64,000 nucleotides of DNA from Beta vulgaris subsp. vulgaris (lineage: Eukaryota > Streptophyta > Magnoliopsida > Caryophyllales > Amaranthaceae): NCBI RefSeq assembly GCF_026745355.1, contig NC_079204.1, forward strand, positions 3,777,103 through 3,841,102, in the 5' to 3' direction. Positions 23,256 through 34,494 of the stretch are shown in pieces. The notes beneath the pieces are model-generated. The model saw nothing but the letters and a program-made list of their open reading frames with translations, searched no databases and had not been told where the DNA came from. The first letter of the stretch is position 1. The number at the start of each line of letters is the position of its first letter. Both the position numbers and the translations under genes were made by a program.

Positions 23256-24853
23256 TGAATCGGGTTTTTCTACATAGTGCCTCAGTGTTCTACGAAATTC
23301 TATGTTGTACCCGACCTTTTTAAAATTTCCACATTGTAAACATTACACAAAATTCCCTTATACAGGATATCAAACAGTAAATTTTATTACTTTCTTACCG
23401 TGTGGGCATGTAGTAGGAATGTAGGATTTTCTATTAATAAGAGTATTTTTGAAATATTTATGAACTCCACCCTCTTCCTCCACACATCCAACCTCGTCTT
23501 CTCAATCTAGCCTTCTCCGCATGTATGGGAAATTAGGGTTTTCACTTCCACTCTTTCCAAATTCACTCATTATTATCCTAACCCTAATTTTTGCAAAATC
23601 CAACAACTTGGAGAAGAAACCACCACAACAATGGCGGAGCACTTAGACACTCATATTCATGACCAAAAAGATAGGGTAAACAACCCTTTCTACTTCAAGA
23701 TTAGAGCTTGTCGCCATGTAAATCGCTGCTCTCTTAACAACCCCACTATCTGTGCTATTTTTGTATTCTCCAATTTATAATAAGTTTTGTGATAAAGTTG
23801 TGCCATTTTTATTAGTAGAAGAGAGAAGAAAGAGAGATGGGAGCGGTTAGGGTTTGGTTGAACTCATTGCACGCTTCAAGTTTCGCTTTCCCTCTAAGTG
23901 GTTCTCCTAAATTTTTTTTATAAAAAACACATGGCTAGCATGTGCTACCCCTTGTTTACATGGCTCCATCACTGCTAGGGGTTTGTCATTTATTTTGAAA
24001 GGTCGTGTCTCACTCGTTACAATAACTAAAAGACAAGATAATTTGTTTTGTTGTAATCTTTTTGTTGTGACTTTATCGATTATCAAGATTTTTGTTTTGT
24101 TTTATTAGGGTAATGTGTTCTCTTCATTAAAAAAAAGTTTTCGGTGTGATCAAGCTTACTTTCATAAGGTGTTAACATAAGGGAAAATTGAGACTAATCA
24201 GGTTCAATCAAGGCTAATAAATTCAGTTTAGATAAGTTCACGTGATAAGACAGACCTTAATTATAATGGGTGGAGAATTGCATAGTGACCGAATAAAATT
24301 GGGTTAGGATTTATTTGAGGGGAAAAATCATAAAGTATATAAGAGAAAACAATAGCTAATTAGTAGGAAGAAGTTTTGTTTAGTAAAAATCAAGTGAAGT
24401 GAATAATGCCTTTCTTCGTTTCTAAATACAAGGCATGAAAGTGTTAATAAAAAAAAATAAATCAAAAACCACAAATATATCTTGTAATATGACAAAGAAT
24501 TTTTATAAAAATTATACCGTTAGGTCTGTCCAAAAATATAATATTATACGAATTTTATTTTCTTATAATTTCTATCAACATGAATTGTGAGTAGCTAATG
24601 ATTAAAGTTCGACCTTTAATATCGTGCGGATTTATAATTTGAAACTGATAGACTAGCGAGTAATATCATTTATCTTCTTTAGTTTAAGAAATGGCAATGC
24701 ACAATATCAAATGTTGGTGGTAATTTATTGAGAAAAGAATGAAGGCGAATTGGTAATTCTTTCATATCAATAATATTTTACATGATCTGAATTTTAGTAC
24801 ATAAATAAACATGGAGGAGAAAAAATAATACGTATATGCTGGTAGCAGAAAAA
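23256..24853. other. non-coding part of the duplicated block
   Basis: This stretch is shared with about 35870-38200 of the second copy. It includes a roughly 230-bp block (about 23300-23520) that occurs twice in copy 2. A 49-codon ORF starting MAEHLDTHIH near 23631 is frameshifted in the other copy and is not supported as a gene. Confidence 0.6.
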
Positions 24854-25116
24854 TACTCCCTCCCTCCTCTATTAGTTTACCCCTTTCTTTGGGGCACATT
24901 TGCCGAGATATTAATTTGAACCTTAATATCTCTAATTTTTGATAAGCAAAAATTACAAAAAGTTGATATTTGGATAATATACATTAAGACAAATCCAACA
25001 AGATCTCACATGATTATATTTTTCCTTAAATACAAATTACAAGAGATAGTCAAAGTCATGTATGTGAATAGTGTCAAAAGTCAAAAGGGGTAAACTAATA
25101 GAGGACGGAGGGAGTA
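24854..25116. mobile_element. Stowaway MITE downstream of CNL-1
   Basis: The ends TACTCCCTCCCTCCTCTATT and (inverse) AATAGAGGACGGAGGGAGTA continue into matching TAGTTTACCCC/GGGGTAAACTA. TA borders and the 263-bp length are typical. Confidence 0.85.
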
Positions 25117-25306
25117 TATAATAAAAAATAAGAAGAAAGGTGATGGTAAAACTGAAAAATGAAAATATAAAAGACAAAGAATTTAATGAGGTAAGGCAAT
25201 AACCTCAGAGCCCAATACACGGAAGCCCAAAACCCAAACTTAAGCTATGAAGGCTCACATTCACTTTTACGAGCAGTACACATGGTGCTCTTTGATGTGT
25301 TGAATA

Positions 25307-25835
25307 TAGGGCTGGCAAAAACTGACCCAACCTGATAACCCGACCTGAAAATTTCGGGTTTGGGTTGAGATTTTCGACCTGAAAAAGAAAATGGGTCGAC
25401 CCAACCCGACCTGAAAATATAATGGGTTAGGTTCAGGTTGACCTTTTCAACCTGAAAATAACCCGAAATGACCTGATTTAAAAATAACTTATATTGTGTT
25501 AGGTTAGCCCTTAGCCGGTTAGGTTATAATATTAGGCCAAGCCCAACTCACTTCAACCTGAAATTTCCGGCTTTGAATGTTGAAACTTAAACATGTTACA
25601 TGTACATTACCTTTTGAATTAAGTTGGCAGTTTTTTGATCATTGGATATTTAGATTTTTATTTCAGGTCATTTTGGGTTGGTTTCGGGTCAACCCGAAAA
25701 ATATAAGGTCGGGTTTGGGTTGAGATTTTCAACCTGAAATATAAATCAGGTCGGGTTTGGGTCAGGGGTAAGTGACCTGAAATACAAATCAGGTCAACCT
25801 GAAACTGACCCAACCCGACTTGATTGCCAGCCCTA
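25307..25835. mobile_element. hAT-type MITE inserted in the last codons of CNL-1
   Basis: Terminal inverted repeats TAGGGCTGGCAA and TTGCCAGCCCTA are perfect over 12 bp. The flanks are an 8-bp duplication with one mismatch (GTTGAATA at 25299-25306, GTTGAATT at 25836-25843). The interior is a run of GGGTCAACCCG and CCTGAAA motifs with no transposase. The new stop codon of CNL-1 lies inside the element. Confidence 0.88.
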
Positions 25836-28449
25836 GTTGAATTTGGGGCCAATCTTCACCTGTTGGGTTCCGGCACCTTTCGACAAGCACTTTTGAACAT
25901 CTGATTATGTAAATTTTGTCCAATTGGGAGAGGTTGCTTATTTGATGCGGCAACGATTCCAATCTGGGACAACCGCATATTTCAAGGGTCTTGAGGGAGG
26001 TAAGGCTGCCAATTGAATCTGATAATTTATCCAGCTGTTGGCACCCATAAATTGACAAATATTCAAGGGAGTTGAGGGTGCAGATCCAGTCAGGTAACTT
26101 CTCCCCACCGTAATTGCTTATCTCCAAGTATTTGAGATTAGCCCCATGAGGCTGGAGGGCTTCTAGCACCATATAGTCCTTTTTTCCACTTTTCTTAAAG
26201 TCTATTATCAATACAGTAAGCTGGTTTTTCATCTTCAAGTGTGCTGTCTTTGCTTCCGCTGCTATATACTTGGACTCCCTATCCACAATTATTCTCAACA
26301 ATCCCTTGAGATTGTTTAGATCACTCAGCTCTGTCAACCCGCCAGCAGCACTACCCTTTGATCTACTTGATTCACTTGTGTCCTCCCCCACAACAAACCA
26401 CTCTAGTGTTCGAAGTTCCTTTAATTTCCCCAACCCCTTTGGCATATGACTCAAGCTACCACACCCAAACAACAGAAGGTGTCTCAGCTTCACCAATTTC
26501 CTCATGTCTCTAGGCAACTCTTGTAGATTTCCACAACAAGACAGGTTAAGTGATAGCAAATTCACCAACTGTGTGATTGAGTTGGGGAGCTTGCGCATAG
26601 GATTTGCTGATAAATCTAGATACCTTAAATGGACAAGTGCTCCTACAGAGTGTGGTACCTTCTTTAAACTCACTTCGTGTAAGTCCAGTACCTTCAAACA
26701 TTTAAATCTTGATAGTAGTTTGTCGCATCCAAAGGGAAAGAACACCCTACATACATCCCTATATACCTCGCTATAATTGGGTGGCATTACTATCAATATT
26801 GACTGTAGCTGTTGCTTGATATTGAGTACTAAAGATGGGGCATCCTTGTTTGAGTGTTGACTGTGTTTTTCTCTACAAAAAGAGACATGACTAACTCCTT
26901 CCGCAATTTCACTTGTTCCATGATCAATCATATGATACAAAGATTTGTCAATGGAGAGGACAAGATCATGCATGACGTCATGCATGTAAAAGCAATTAAA
27001 GCCACCATACTTATCCCTGTTGAAGAAACCACACCTTCCCAATTGGTTCACATATTCTTCCCCAACGTCCTCCCGGTTTCCTGACTCTGACTCAACATAT
27101 CCCAAAGCGATCCAAATACGGATCATTTTATCCACATCAAAGTGTGTCCCTTTCGGAAATAAGGAGCAATAAGCAACACAAAGCTTAAGCTTCTTATCCA
27201 ATTGATCATAGCTAATTTTAAGTGTCTGCATGATCTTATCACGCACGTGGGAGGATGAATTTGAAGCTAACTCATTCTTGAAGGCCTCCCATTGCCGGAT
27301 TGTGCCTTTCTCTGCTAAGTGGCATCCTATAACCTTTATAACAAGGGGAACTCTTGGAATCATATTTGCGATCTCCTCCCCAATCTCCTCAATACCAGAT
27401 TCTTGCCCCTGCTTGAAAGCAAAATGTTTGAACATGTTCCATGATTCATCTTGACCTAAATCACAGAGCATGTAGGGGTCAAATGTGCCCATATTTCTAG
27501 CAACAGTCTCACTACGTGTTGTAATGAGAACCTTGCTTCCCTTAGCCCCAACTTTAAGCAATGCTTTCACTTGTCCCCAATTCTCTACTAAATTTGGTCC
27601 TTCCCATACGTTATCAATGACCAAAAGAAACTTCTTCCCAACAATTGCTTTAACCATCCGATGTTGGAGTTGAACCATCTCACCTTTAAAGGTCTTCTCA
27701 TTAGTATTAGCAGAGGCTATAATCTTCTGCAGCACTTTGCTAACACTAAAGTCTAGTGTGGCAAAAACCCAAAGCTGAACATCAAACCAATCTTTCATCC
27801 TTTCATCATTATACACATACTGAGCTAGAGTAGTTTTCCCCTGCCCCCCTATCCCGACAATGGCAACAGGAGAGAAGGACTCCTGATCATTGGCGGAGTG
27901 AAAGAGTTTAGTGATTATGCTATCCCTATCCTCGTCTCTCCCGATCACCACATCAGTATCTAGAAAGGGACCGGTTTCTGCTAGGACTTTGGTTTGCTTC
28001 CTACGTGACATGCTATAGCTGGCCATGCCACTAACCAATGAGTGGTCTCTTGCAATGCTTTCTAACTCCTCCTTGATCTCCTTGATTTTTGCAGCAGTTC
28101 GAAAGGGTGACACAAGCTGGTTCAAAGACGAAAAGAACAAGCGTAGCTCTTTAGAGTGCCTACTCCCGCCCATTAATTCCTTTTGCTTGGCTCTTGTTTG
28201 TTTCTCATCAAAGAAATACTCCAACCTAGCCTCGATCCCATGGAGGTTTCTGATCATTTTTCCTTCGACACTGCTGCACGACTCCAAAGGATCTGCATCA
28301 CGAAGTGTAGCTTCAATAATAGACTTGGTTTCTTGAAGCCTTTCAATTTGGGAGTTTATGTCCTTCGCAGACATGATTAATTTGCCTGCTTTGAAACCCA
28401 GTTTCTCTACAACTAGTTTACCAAGCTCAATTCCTATGGCTTCAGCCAT
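25789..28449 (-). CDS. CNL immune receptor (CC-NB-ARC-LRR), CNL-1
   Basis: A single-exon ORF of 886 aa. The coiled-coil region is about 1-150 (start MAEAIGIELG). NB-ARC covers about 165-500: P-loop GIGGQGKTT (199-207), kinase-2 LLVIDNVW (275-282), RNBS-B KVLITTRSE (306-314), a GLPL-equivalent RVPLVIKVIG (366-375), RNBS-D CVAYCSLFPKG (424-434) and MHD (489-491). LRRs run from about 580 to 870. Proteins of this type are intracellular sensors that trigger defence on pathogen recognition. The kinase-2 motif has Asn at 280 where most NLRs have a second Asp. The last 15 residues come from the hAT MITE at 25307-25835, replacing a tail that elsewhere in the clade continues IQHI. The rest of the frame is intact, so it may be functional. 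A Tourist element lies 138 bp upstream of the start. Confidence 0.9.
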   Translation of the reverse strand: MAEAIGIELGKLVVEKLGFKAGKLIMSAKDINSQIERLQETKSIIEATLRDADPLESCSSVEGKMIRNLHGIEARLEYFFDEKQTRAKQKELMGGSRHSKELRLFFSSLNQLVSPFRTAAKIKEIKEELESIARDHSLVSGMASYSMSRRKQTKVLAETGPFLDTDVVIGRDEDRDSIITKLFHSANDQESFSPVAIVGIGGQGKTTLAQYVYNDERMKDWFDVQLWVFATLDFSVSKVLQKIIASANTNEKTFKGEMVQLQHRMVKAIVGKKFLLVIDNVWEGPNLVENWGQVKALLKVGAKGSKVLITTRSETVARNMGTFDPYMLCDLGQDESWNMFKHFAFKQGQESGIEEIGEEIANMIPRVPLVIKVIGCHLAEKGTIRQWEAFKNELASNSSSHVRDKIMQTLKISYDQLDKKLKLCVAYCSLFPKGTHFDVDKMIRIWIALGYVESESGNREDVGEEYVNQLGRCGFFNRDKYGGFNCFYMHDVMHDLVLSIDKSLYHMIDHGTSEIAEGVSHVSFCREKHSQHSNKDAPSLVLNIKQQLQSILIVMPPNYSEVYRDVCRVFFPFGCDKLLSRFKCLKVLDLHEVSLKKVPHSVGALVHLRYLDLSANPMRKLPNSITQLVNLLSLNLSCCGNLQELPRDMRKLVKLRHLLLFGCGSLSHMPKGLGKLKELRTLEWFVVGEDTSESSRSKGSAAGGLTELSDLNNLKGLLRIIVDRESKYIAAEAKTAHLKMKNQLTVLIIDFKKSGKKDYMVLEALQPHGANLKYLEISNYGGEKLPDWICTLNSLEYLSIYGCQQLDKLSDSIGSLTSLKTLEICGCPRLESLPHQISNLSQLDKIYIIRCSKVLVERCRNPTGEDWPQIQLGLAIKSGWVSFRLT

Positions 28450-28586
28450 TTCACTCTCTCACTTCTTCTAAATGTGTTTGGGTTACACAAAGGGGTTTAT
28501 GGTTGTGTGCTTGTTTTTTCTTTTTCAGAAGAGAAACGCATATGATTTTTTTAAGAGAGGAAGACAGATGGAATGATGGATACTTA

Positions 28587-28947
28587 GGCTCCGTTTGGTA
28601 GGGCGTAAAATATTTTCAGTGTAAAATGATTTTCATGGAAAACAATTTACAATGGAAAACACAATTCCAAAATTAGTTTTCCGTTGTTTGGTTCGATGTA
28701 AGAAAAATGATGAAATGAAAGGAAAATGAAAGGGAAAGTAAGGAGGTAGTGAGAAGAGTATATAAGAGAGATAAGGAAAATAGTTTTCCCTTCATTTTGA
28801 AGGGAAAATGATTTTCCATCATTGGGAGAGTAATTTTACCCCAAGGAAAAATGGTTTTACACTCTTTTGCCAACCAAACAATGTAAAACAGAAAATAGAG
28901 GAAAACAGTTTTTCGGGAAAATGTTTTACGCCCTACCAAACGGAGCC
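28587..28947. mobile_element. Tourist (PIF/Harbinger) MITE upstream of CNL-1
   Basis: Ends GGCTCCGTTTGGTAGGGCG and its exact inverse CGCCCTACCAAACGGAGCC are flanked by TTA (28584-28586, 28948-28950). The interior is GAAAAT-rich. The equivalent site before CNL-2 (near 40820) is empty. It sits in the probable promoter or 5' UTR of CNL-1. Confidence 0.9.
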
Positions 28948-29799
28948 TTAAAGCATTGTATGAAAATGTTGTATGAGAGAAAGAGAAAGGCTAGGATTTT
29001 TTTTTTTTTTTTTGAGAGAGAAGTAGGTGATATCTTAAAGTAGAGCTAGTAGTAATGTGTGTATGAGAATGTTGAATGAGATGCACTCTTATATACTACT
29101 GTATATTCTAATTTCTATAAAGATGATCCTTAGCTTCGTGGAACTTTCTTTTGACATACATGGTGTTTGTGTTTAGAGTCAGATAGGTGCTTCTATATTC
29201 TTTTATGGGGACTATAACACTTGACTTGAGCCCACAGTCCCATTCAAGTGAAGCTCTTTCTTTTCTTTTTCCTTTCTTGAGGTAAAGCTAGACAGGTCTA
29301 TATAATTAAGATTTTAAGACGAGCAAGAAATATCTAAAATTTTAATCGTGGCATTGTGGTTGTGCCATCATAAATGGAGATCGAATTTTACTTCCATGCA
29401 TCTAGTGGCCTAGGAATAATGGCAAATTGGCAATGCATAGTCTACAGACTACGATAAGACTCAGATCTAGACCCGGACCCAACCTTATCTTTGTTCTTAT
29501 GATCTCTAATTTATAAATACGTTATAGATAAATACTTAAACCTACAATATATACATTTATCTTTGTTCTTATGGACCCAACCTGACTTTTAGAATATTAA
29601 CATGATTTATCAAGACACATAGGATGTGAAAATAAATTAGATCCAGAGCTCCTCACTAATGGAAAAAAACGTTATATGTAACTACAACCGTTGAAGTCCT
29701 TTTGAGAATCGGCTCCGTAAATCCTCGAAAATTTGGGTGGGCCTGTATAAAAAGATATAGACCTTGAATCGGGGGTAAGAGTTCCAAAGTGGGTTTGTG

Positions 29800-30240
29800 A
29801 CGCAGTCGGAAACTATGGAGATTAGCAAGCACTAATCTCGAATTAAGAACAAGCAGATTCACAAGCGATGAATCTGTAAAAACTCCGGAATCTACCAGAA
29901 ATAGTATAAACTCTGTGATATTATTAAAAGTCAAAAACTGCCTCCAAATATTGACCTAATAATGTTTAAATACGTTAAACAGAACCCTAAAACGAAATTA
30001 TGGAAATAATTAAATTCGGAAATAATTAAAAAGCTGATTTCGGGCCTTAAATGGACCCGGATGGCCTAAAACGCCTATACATCACAGCGTAGCGGTGAGT
30101 TTGACTCGTTGGGCCGTTCCGCTTCCAAAAAGGTATTACAATAGTCGATCGGACTTCGTCGGCCCATTTTCCGCAAAACAGTTCAGGCCTTTTTTCCGCA
30201 AATCCTTTTCGAACTTTTCCGCTAGTCTGCCTACGTCAGT
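29800..30240 (+). repeat. repeat family D (copy 1)
   Basis: This 440-bp block recurs inverted at 56892-57336 with high similarity. Shared marks are GACGCAGTCGGAAACTATGG, GATTCACAAGCGATGAATCT, AAACCCTAAAACGAAATTA and GACGTAGGCAGACTAGCGG (in one orientation or the other). It looks like part of a retroelement leader or LTR, but I could not find a primer-binding site or paired LTR. ORFs on both strands recur in both copies only because the DNA is repeated. Confidence 0.7.
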
Positions 30241-30307
30241 TTGGTCTGGCTGTAGATTCGTTACCATTCCTATTTACCACATATTCGATCACTCTTTATA
30301 TTATTGA

Positions 30308-30450
30308 AGTAATAAGTATTAAATACATTTCTTTAAATGGAAACAGATTAAGAATTCAAGACACATTTTCACATCAATTGAGTTAATAAATGCTTGATTC
30401 AATATTTTATTTCCATTTTAAGCACCTTATACATAGCCCTAGCTATGCTA
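30308..30450. mobile_element. MITE, family A (left end lost)
   Basis: It shares TAAGTATTAAATACATTTCT, AATAAATGCTTGATTCAA and TTATACATAGCCCTAG with the element at 1342-1518. The left terminal repeat is missing or diverged. Confidence 0.55.
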
Positions 30451-31266
30451 GATAACTAATATAATGATAGTAATGCCAAAAATGAAACTTCAAATTAATT
30501 TGGGATAAAAAAAAAATGTTCAGACTATTTTGGGACGAAGGATGTAGTAATGGATATGGTCAAAATCAAAATCTAAATAGTATTACTTCTATTAAAAAAA
30601 GTCAATATTGCTTATGTTTTTAATCTGGGAGTGGAAGCCTGAAGATGAGATTTGTAGAACTGTATTAATTGTGCAGACTGCAAGAGAGTGAGAGATTGAA
30701 GAATGTCCTTTATAATAGGCAAATCACGACTTCTGGCTTCTGAAAGGTCGAGTGGTTTGCTTATTTTAAGGTGAAATGGGATCAAATTCCCAATCAAATA
30801 CGTATACCATATATTTCCAGGAAACGTACTATAGTCTATAGATTATATAAAATGGTGCTACAAAACAAAAGCGTAGTTAAAAACAAAGATAACACTTTGA
30901 GGATGACGAGAAAGAGTAGACTGTAGTTGTTTTTTTTGTATTTTACAATGACTTGAATTCATCTAGTCTTCAACCAAGAATATAGAAAGGTAAAGAGATG
31001 TAAATGGGCAATTATTGTTGGAAATATATGGTATATATGAATTTCCAACTACTTTGTAAAGCTACTTCTGGGTAATTTCTTACTGACTAATAGACAAAAA
31101 TGAAGTTATAATATTTAGAAAGTGATCTATTATTGTTCAGGTTTGACTAATTTGGCTCATTACCTAGTAGGGACTACTTGTTTTAACATGAGAATGATGT
31201 TGGCTCGGACCTTGACACTTGACAGTAGTTTGTTTCCTTCTTGCTCTGATTAAATTTGTCTTTCAA

Positions 31267-31481
31267 TGATAGAGTATTAAATTATTTCTGGGACTCCAAC
31301 CATTAACTTAAGCTTTTGGTTGAGTTGGTCCTTTGACATGGTACCGGAGCTAGCGTGACATAAAGGTCACAGGTTCAAATCTCATCCACCCCTCCTTTCT
31401 AAGTGGCTTTTTTAGAGTATTAAACTATTCATGGGACTCCAACCATTAGCTTAAGCTTTTGGTTGAGTTGGTCCTTTGACA
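31267..31481 (+). mobile_element. very small LTR-type element (TRIM/SMART-like)
   Basis: Two direct repeats, 31267-31338 and 31404-31481, both start TG and end CA and share GGACTCCAACCATTA and TTAAGCTTTTGGTTGAGTTG. Directly after the first comes TGGTACCGGAGC, close to the plant primer-binding site TGGTATCAGAGC for initiator-Met tRNA. The whole unit is flanked by a 5-bp duplication TTCAA (31262-31266 and 31482-31486), the size left by LTR-retrotransposon integrase. It is 215 bp in all, with no coding capacity. No clear purine tract precedes the second repeat. Confidence 0.65.
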
Positions 31482-32080
31482 TTCAAGTTGCGAATGTTAC
31501 AAACATTATATGAGCTACAGTCTACATGGACTCATAAACTTTTGTAAACTCTTTAAGAGATACTCCTTCCACCCCTAATATTTGTTCTATTTTCTTTTTT
31601 AGGGTCAAAGTTCACAAAATTTGGTCATAAAATCTCGTTGATCTGTTGAAAAAGTATAGTATAAAGTTGAGTCTTGTTAGATTCGTCATAATGTGTTTAA
31701 TCATGATATCGACTTTTCATAGTTTCACTTGTAGGAACTAAAACCGCTAACAACATAAATTAAACTTATCTGGAAAACCGTGGCGTGAAGAATTCACTGC
31801 CCTAAAGTTGAATTTGCCCCGCTACAACACACGGCCTCTTAGCAATCAACCTCCAGGGGTACACGGTCTCTGCGTTTCCAGTGTAGATGGAAAAACAGAT
31901 TGAAAACGATCTTGAATATTGCCCAGAAAGATATTTTCGAGAGAGGAAGAAGAAGGTGTTTATGATTTTCTGTTCGTTAAAGAGTAGTCTCCTTGGGCCT
32001 GTAAACTGGTTCTTAATATGAATTTTAAGAATGAAAGTCGAATGGGAAAATCGACCCATGTAATTTTTTTTTTCGAAGTA

Positions 32081-32463
32081 AGTACATGCACCCAAGTGCA
32101 TGTAGAGCATGGTGCACCCTTATCCAAACTACGTTGTTTTATCCTTTTTGGAGTCTATAATTTTAAAAAATTATTGTTATTTGTTTCCTTAAATTTTGCA
32201 AGTAAAGATTCCTTTTTCAAATTTAAATTTAAAAGATATATGTTCTTTTACCTTAAGTGTAGATATTCATTTACTATATGTTCTTTTCATTATAACATTT
32301 GTTCTTTTATAAATATAGATTTACACGTTCTTTAATTTTAAGCCGCGTGTTCTTTTTTAAAATAGAAAAGTTGTTGAAAAAAGTTCGTTCTTTTATATTA
32401 ATTGTATGTTCTTTTTGGGTGCACAATGAGCATTTTGCATCCTAATCCATAATCCACGCTTTG
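32081..32463 (+). repeat. repeat family C (copy 1)
   Basis: An approximately 380-bp AT-rich sequence running from AGTACATGCACCCAAGTGCA to CATAATCCACGCTTT. It recurs inverted at 48581-48957. Both copies are rich in ATGTTCTTTT and carry the inner GGGTGCACAATG. The sharply defined ends suggest a transposable unit; no target duplication was found. Confidence 0.7.
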
Positions 32464-33109
32464 GTGAAAATGCCCCCATCTGTGATTATATTACCTTACA
32501 ATATGAATTGGCATATTAAACAATTAAAAAGCCCCAGGAGGAGCATCTATGCTAGTCATTTGCGCACTCAAAATAAAATGGGCTATATCAAAATTGAAAC
32601 ACGTCTTAATATAAGTGGAAAAAAATAGTAAGGAGAAAAGAGTTGGTAACTTATCGATTCAACAGTAAGAAAATGGATAAAAGGACGATAAGTAGTTTTT
32701 TTTTTTGGTTTATAGATACTCTGTCTGTATTTTTTATTTTTCCTAATTTGACTTTGCACGTTTGTCAATGCACTTATTCTACATTAAATATCTTTCACTA
32801 CATGTTAGTAAAAATTATAAAAATTGAATATTAATAAAGTTTAATTGAGACGAATCAAACAAGATCCATAAGTATATTTTTTCTTATATATTGAGAAAAA
32901 CCTAAAAGATCTAATTGTGAATAGCATCAAGATTCTAAGTGAGAAAAATAAAAAATTGTGAATAGTGTCAATATTTTTCTTAAGAGTAAGACTTATTAAC
33001 CTTTACACTAAGCACATCGGTTAGAGAAACCGTAATTCTAATATACTGTTCTTTGTGCTCTCTAACTCTTCACATTTTAAAATTATTTTAATTATAATCC
33101 ATCAAAAAT

Positions 33110-33285
33110 TATTAAAAAAGACGGTCTAATTTTAATATAAAAGTAGACCTAGTAACTAAATGGATTAAACTAGTGACTGAAATAAACTAACCTAGTCACT
33201 ATTGGGCTTTAATATTAGGCTTAACATTGCCTAATTGTAATTTAAAAGTAGGCGGTCTCTTACAAGACAAACTCTCCATCCATTC
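33110..33285. mobile_element. MITE, family B, in duplication copy 2 only
   Basis: It matches 17338-17516 (TCTAATTTTAATATAAAAGT and CACTATTGGGCTT). The corresponding place in copy 1 (near 20705) reads through without it, so it probably inserted after the duplication. Confidence 0.7.
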
Positions 33286-33864
33286 ACTTCCTTAGCCATC
33301 GACCCCTATTTTTAATCTTCTTTATGTTTTCATAGTCTTTCCCTGAATTTTTATATATTTTCAATTTCCCCTAACTCCTCTGAAACATAATCTTTCAATA
33401 ATTGTATTTAATTTGCTGTTCCTTTTTCTTAAACTTCCTTAACAATCATGTTTTTTAAGTACATTCATCTTCCTTATTTTGTAATTTTGGATGCAATGAA
33501 TCTTTATGATTAACCAAAGTCTACTTTTGCACGCTAACAGTATATTTCTAGTTTCTTGTCTACTAATTGCGACTAATTGCAGTTCTTTTGGTTCACAACA
33601 ACTTATCATCTTTCTTTTGCAGGTAAAAGCTTCCATTTTTCTGCATCAATTGTAATCTTTCATTGCTGTAGAATTCAAAATTAAGCTGATTTTACCAATT
33701 ATCCTTTGTGATTTTCTGTTCTAGTACATGATTTATTTTTTGGTTTGCTTCTAATTCCTATCAATTAATGTAATATTTGTGGGTTTTGCTCAAATTTTTA
33801 GGTTTGAAGGTAAAAGCTGATACTGAGGGCTTATAAAGTTATAATTGAATTTGGAGTGAATTTG

Positions 33865-34494
33865 ATGGCTGAATTAGGTGCTCCCAGGGTGTATAGCTGC
33901 TTTAATTGTAGAAATCAAGTTTGTCTTCATGATGATATTATCTCCAAAGCTTTCCAGGTAGATTATCTTCATTTTAGACCTCTGTGTTTTTTCAATTATT
34001 TAGTTGAATACTTGAATTCATTTGCCAATTTTGATGTTAGATTGATTGTTTTACCATGTTGTTTAAGTTTTTATATTTCGTACTGATTTTTGGTTTTGAT
34101 TGATAAATGTTGATTGAGTATTTGATGGTGAGGAATTAGCCACTTTGTCAGTTTCTCTTTTCTTATATGATGATTTATAGTAGTATGTTATAAATGTGTT
34201 TTGTCTTTGAGAATTTCATGGAATTTGAGGTGTGAGTTTGTCCAACTAGTGTGATTGTATTGATAGGGAAGAAATGGCCGTGCTTTTTTGTTTTCCCATG
34301 CTATGAATGTTGAGGTTGGACCTAAAGAAGATAGGCAGCTCATGACTGGCCTTCATACTGTTGCTGATATCAATTGTGCGGATTGTCAACAAGTATTGGG
34401 GTGGCAATACTTGCGTGCTTACGAATCGTCGCAGAAATACAAGGAAGGGAAGTTTATCTTCGAGAAGTCCAAAATCGTCAAGGAAGATTGGTAG
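33865..34494 (+). CDS. Yippee-like zinc-binding protein, copy 3
   Basis: Exons 33865-33957 and 34267-34494 encode a 106-aa Yippee protein nearly identical to copy 2, with the same C12/C15 and CADC zinc ligands and the tail KSKIVKEDW. The intron is 309 bp (238 bp in copy 2), the difference being an extra stretch near 34121-34190. The upstream UTR layout, with a TTTGCAG|GTAAAAGC donor site, is conserved. The reading frame can be extended upstream to a GTG at 33856, but the ATG at 33865 matches copy 2 and is the likely start. Its intactness alongside a dead NLR neighbour suggests either recent duplication or selection on the Yippee gene itself. Confidence 0.87.

Larger units (their letters stand above)
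29086..33000. other. spacer between the two copies of the segmental duplication
   Basis: No gene was found. It contains repeat family D (29800-30240), a family-A MITE (about 30308-30450), a tiny LTR-type element (31267-31481), a one-ended Stowaway-like terminus near 31560, and repeat family C (32081-32463). ORFs here lie within repeats. Confidence 0.6.

Noticed and set aside
23631..23780. 49-codon ORF MAEHLDTHIH... in the duplicated block
   Set aside because: The second copy (near 36545) is frameshifted within the first codons and no domain is recognisable, so there is no sign of coding constraint.
25658..25852. ORF across the GGGTCAACCCG repeats after CNL-1
   Set aside because: It lies inside the hAT MITE, and its repeats are DNA-level; no protein role is supported.
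29656..29934. ORFs TFNNITEFILFLVD... shared by 29.7 kb and 57.2 kb, and the opposite LTRWAVPLPKRYYN ORFs
   Set aside because: They recur only because repeat family D is present twice; frames degrade outside the repeat and no domain is seen.
31339..31390. Possible tRNA gene or tRNA-derived SINE (GGTTCAAATCTC B-box-like motif)
   Set aside because: No cloverleaf can be drawn around it. The flanking direct repeats, PBS-like motif and 5-bp duplication fit an LTR-type element better.
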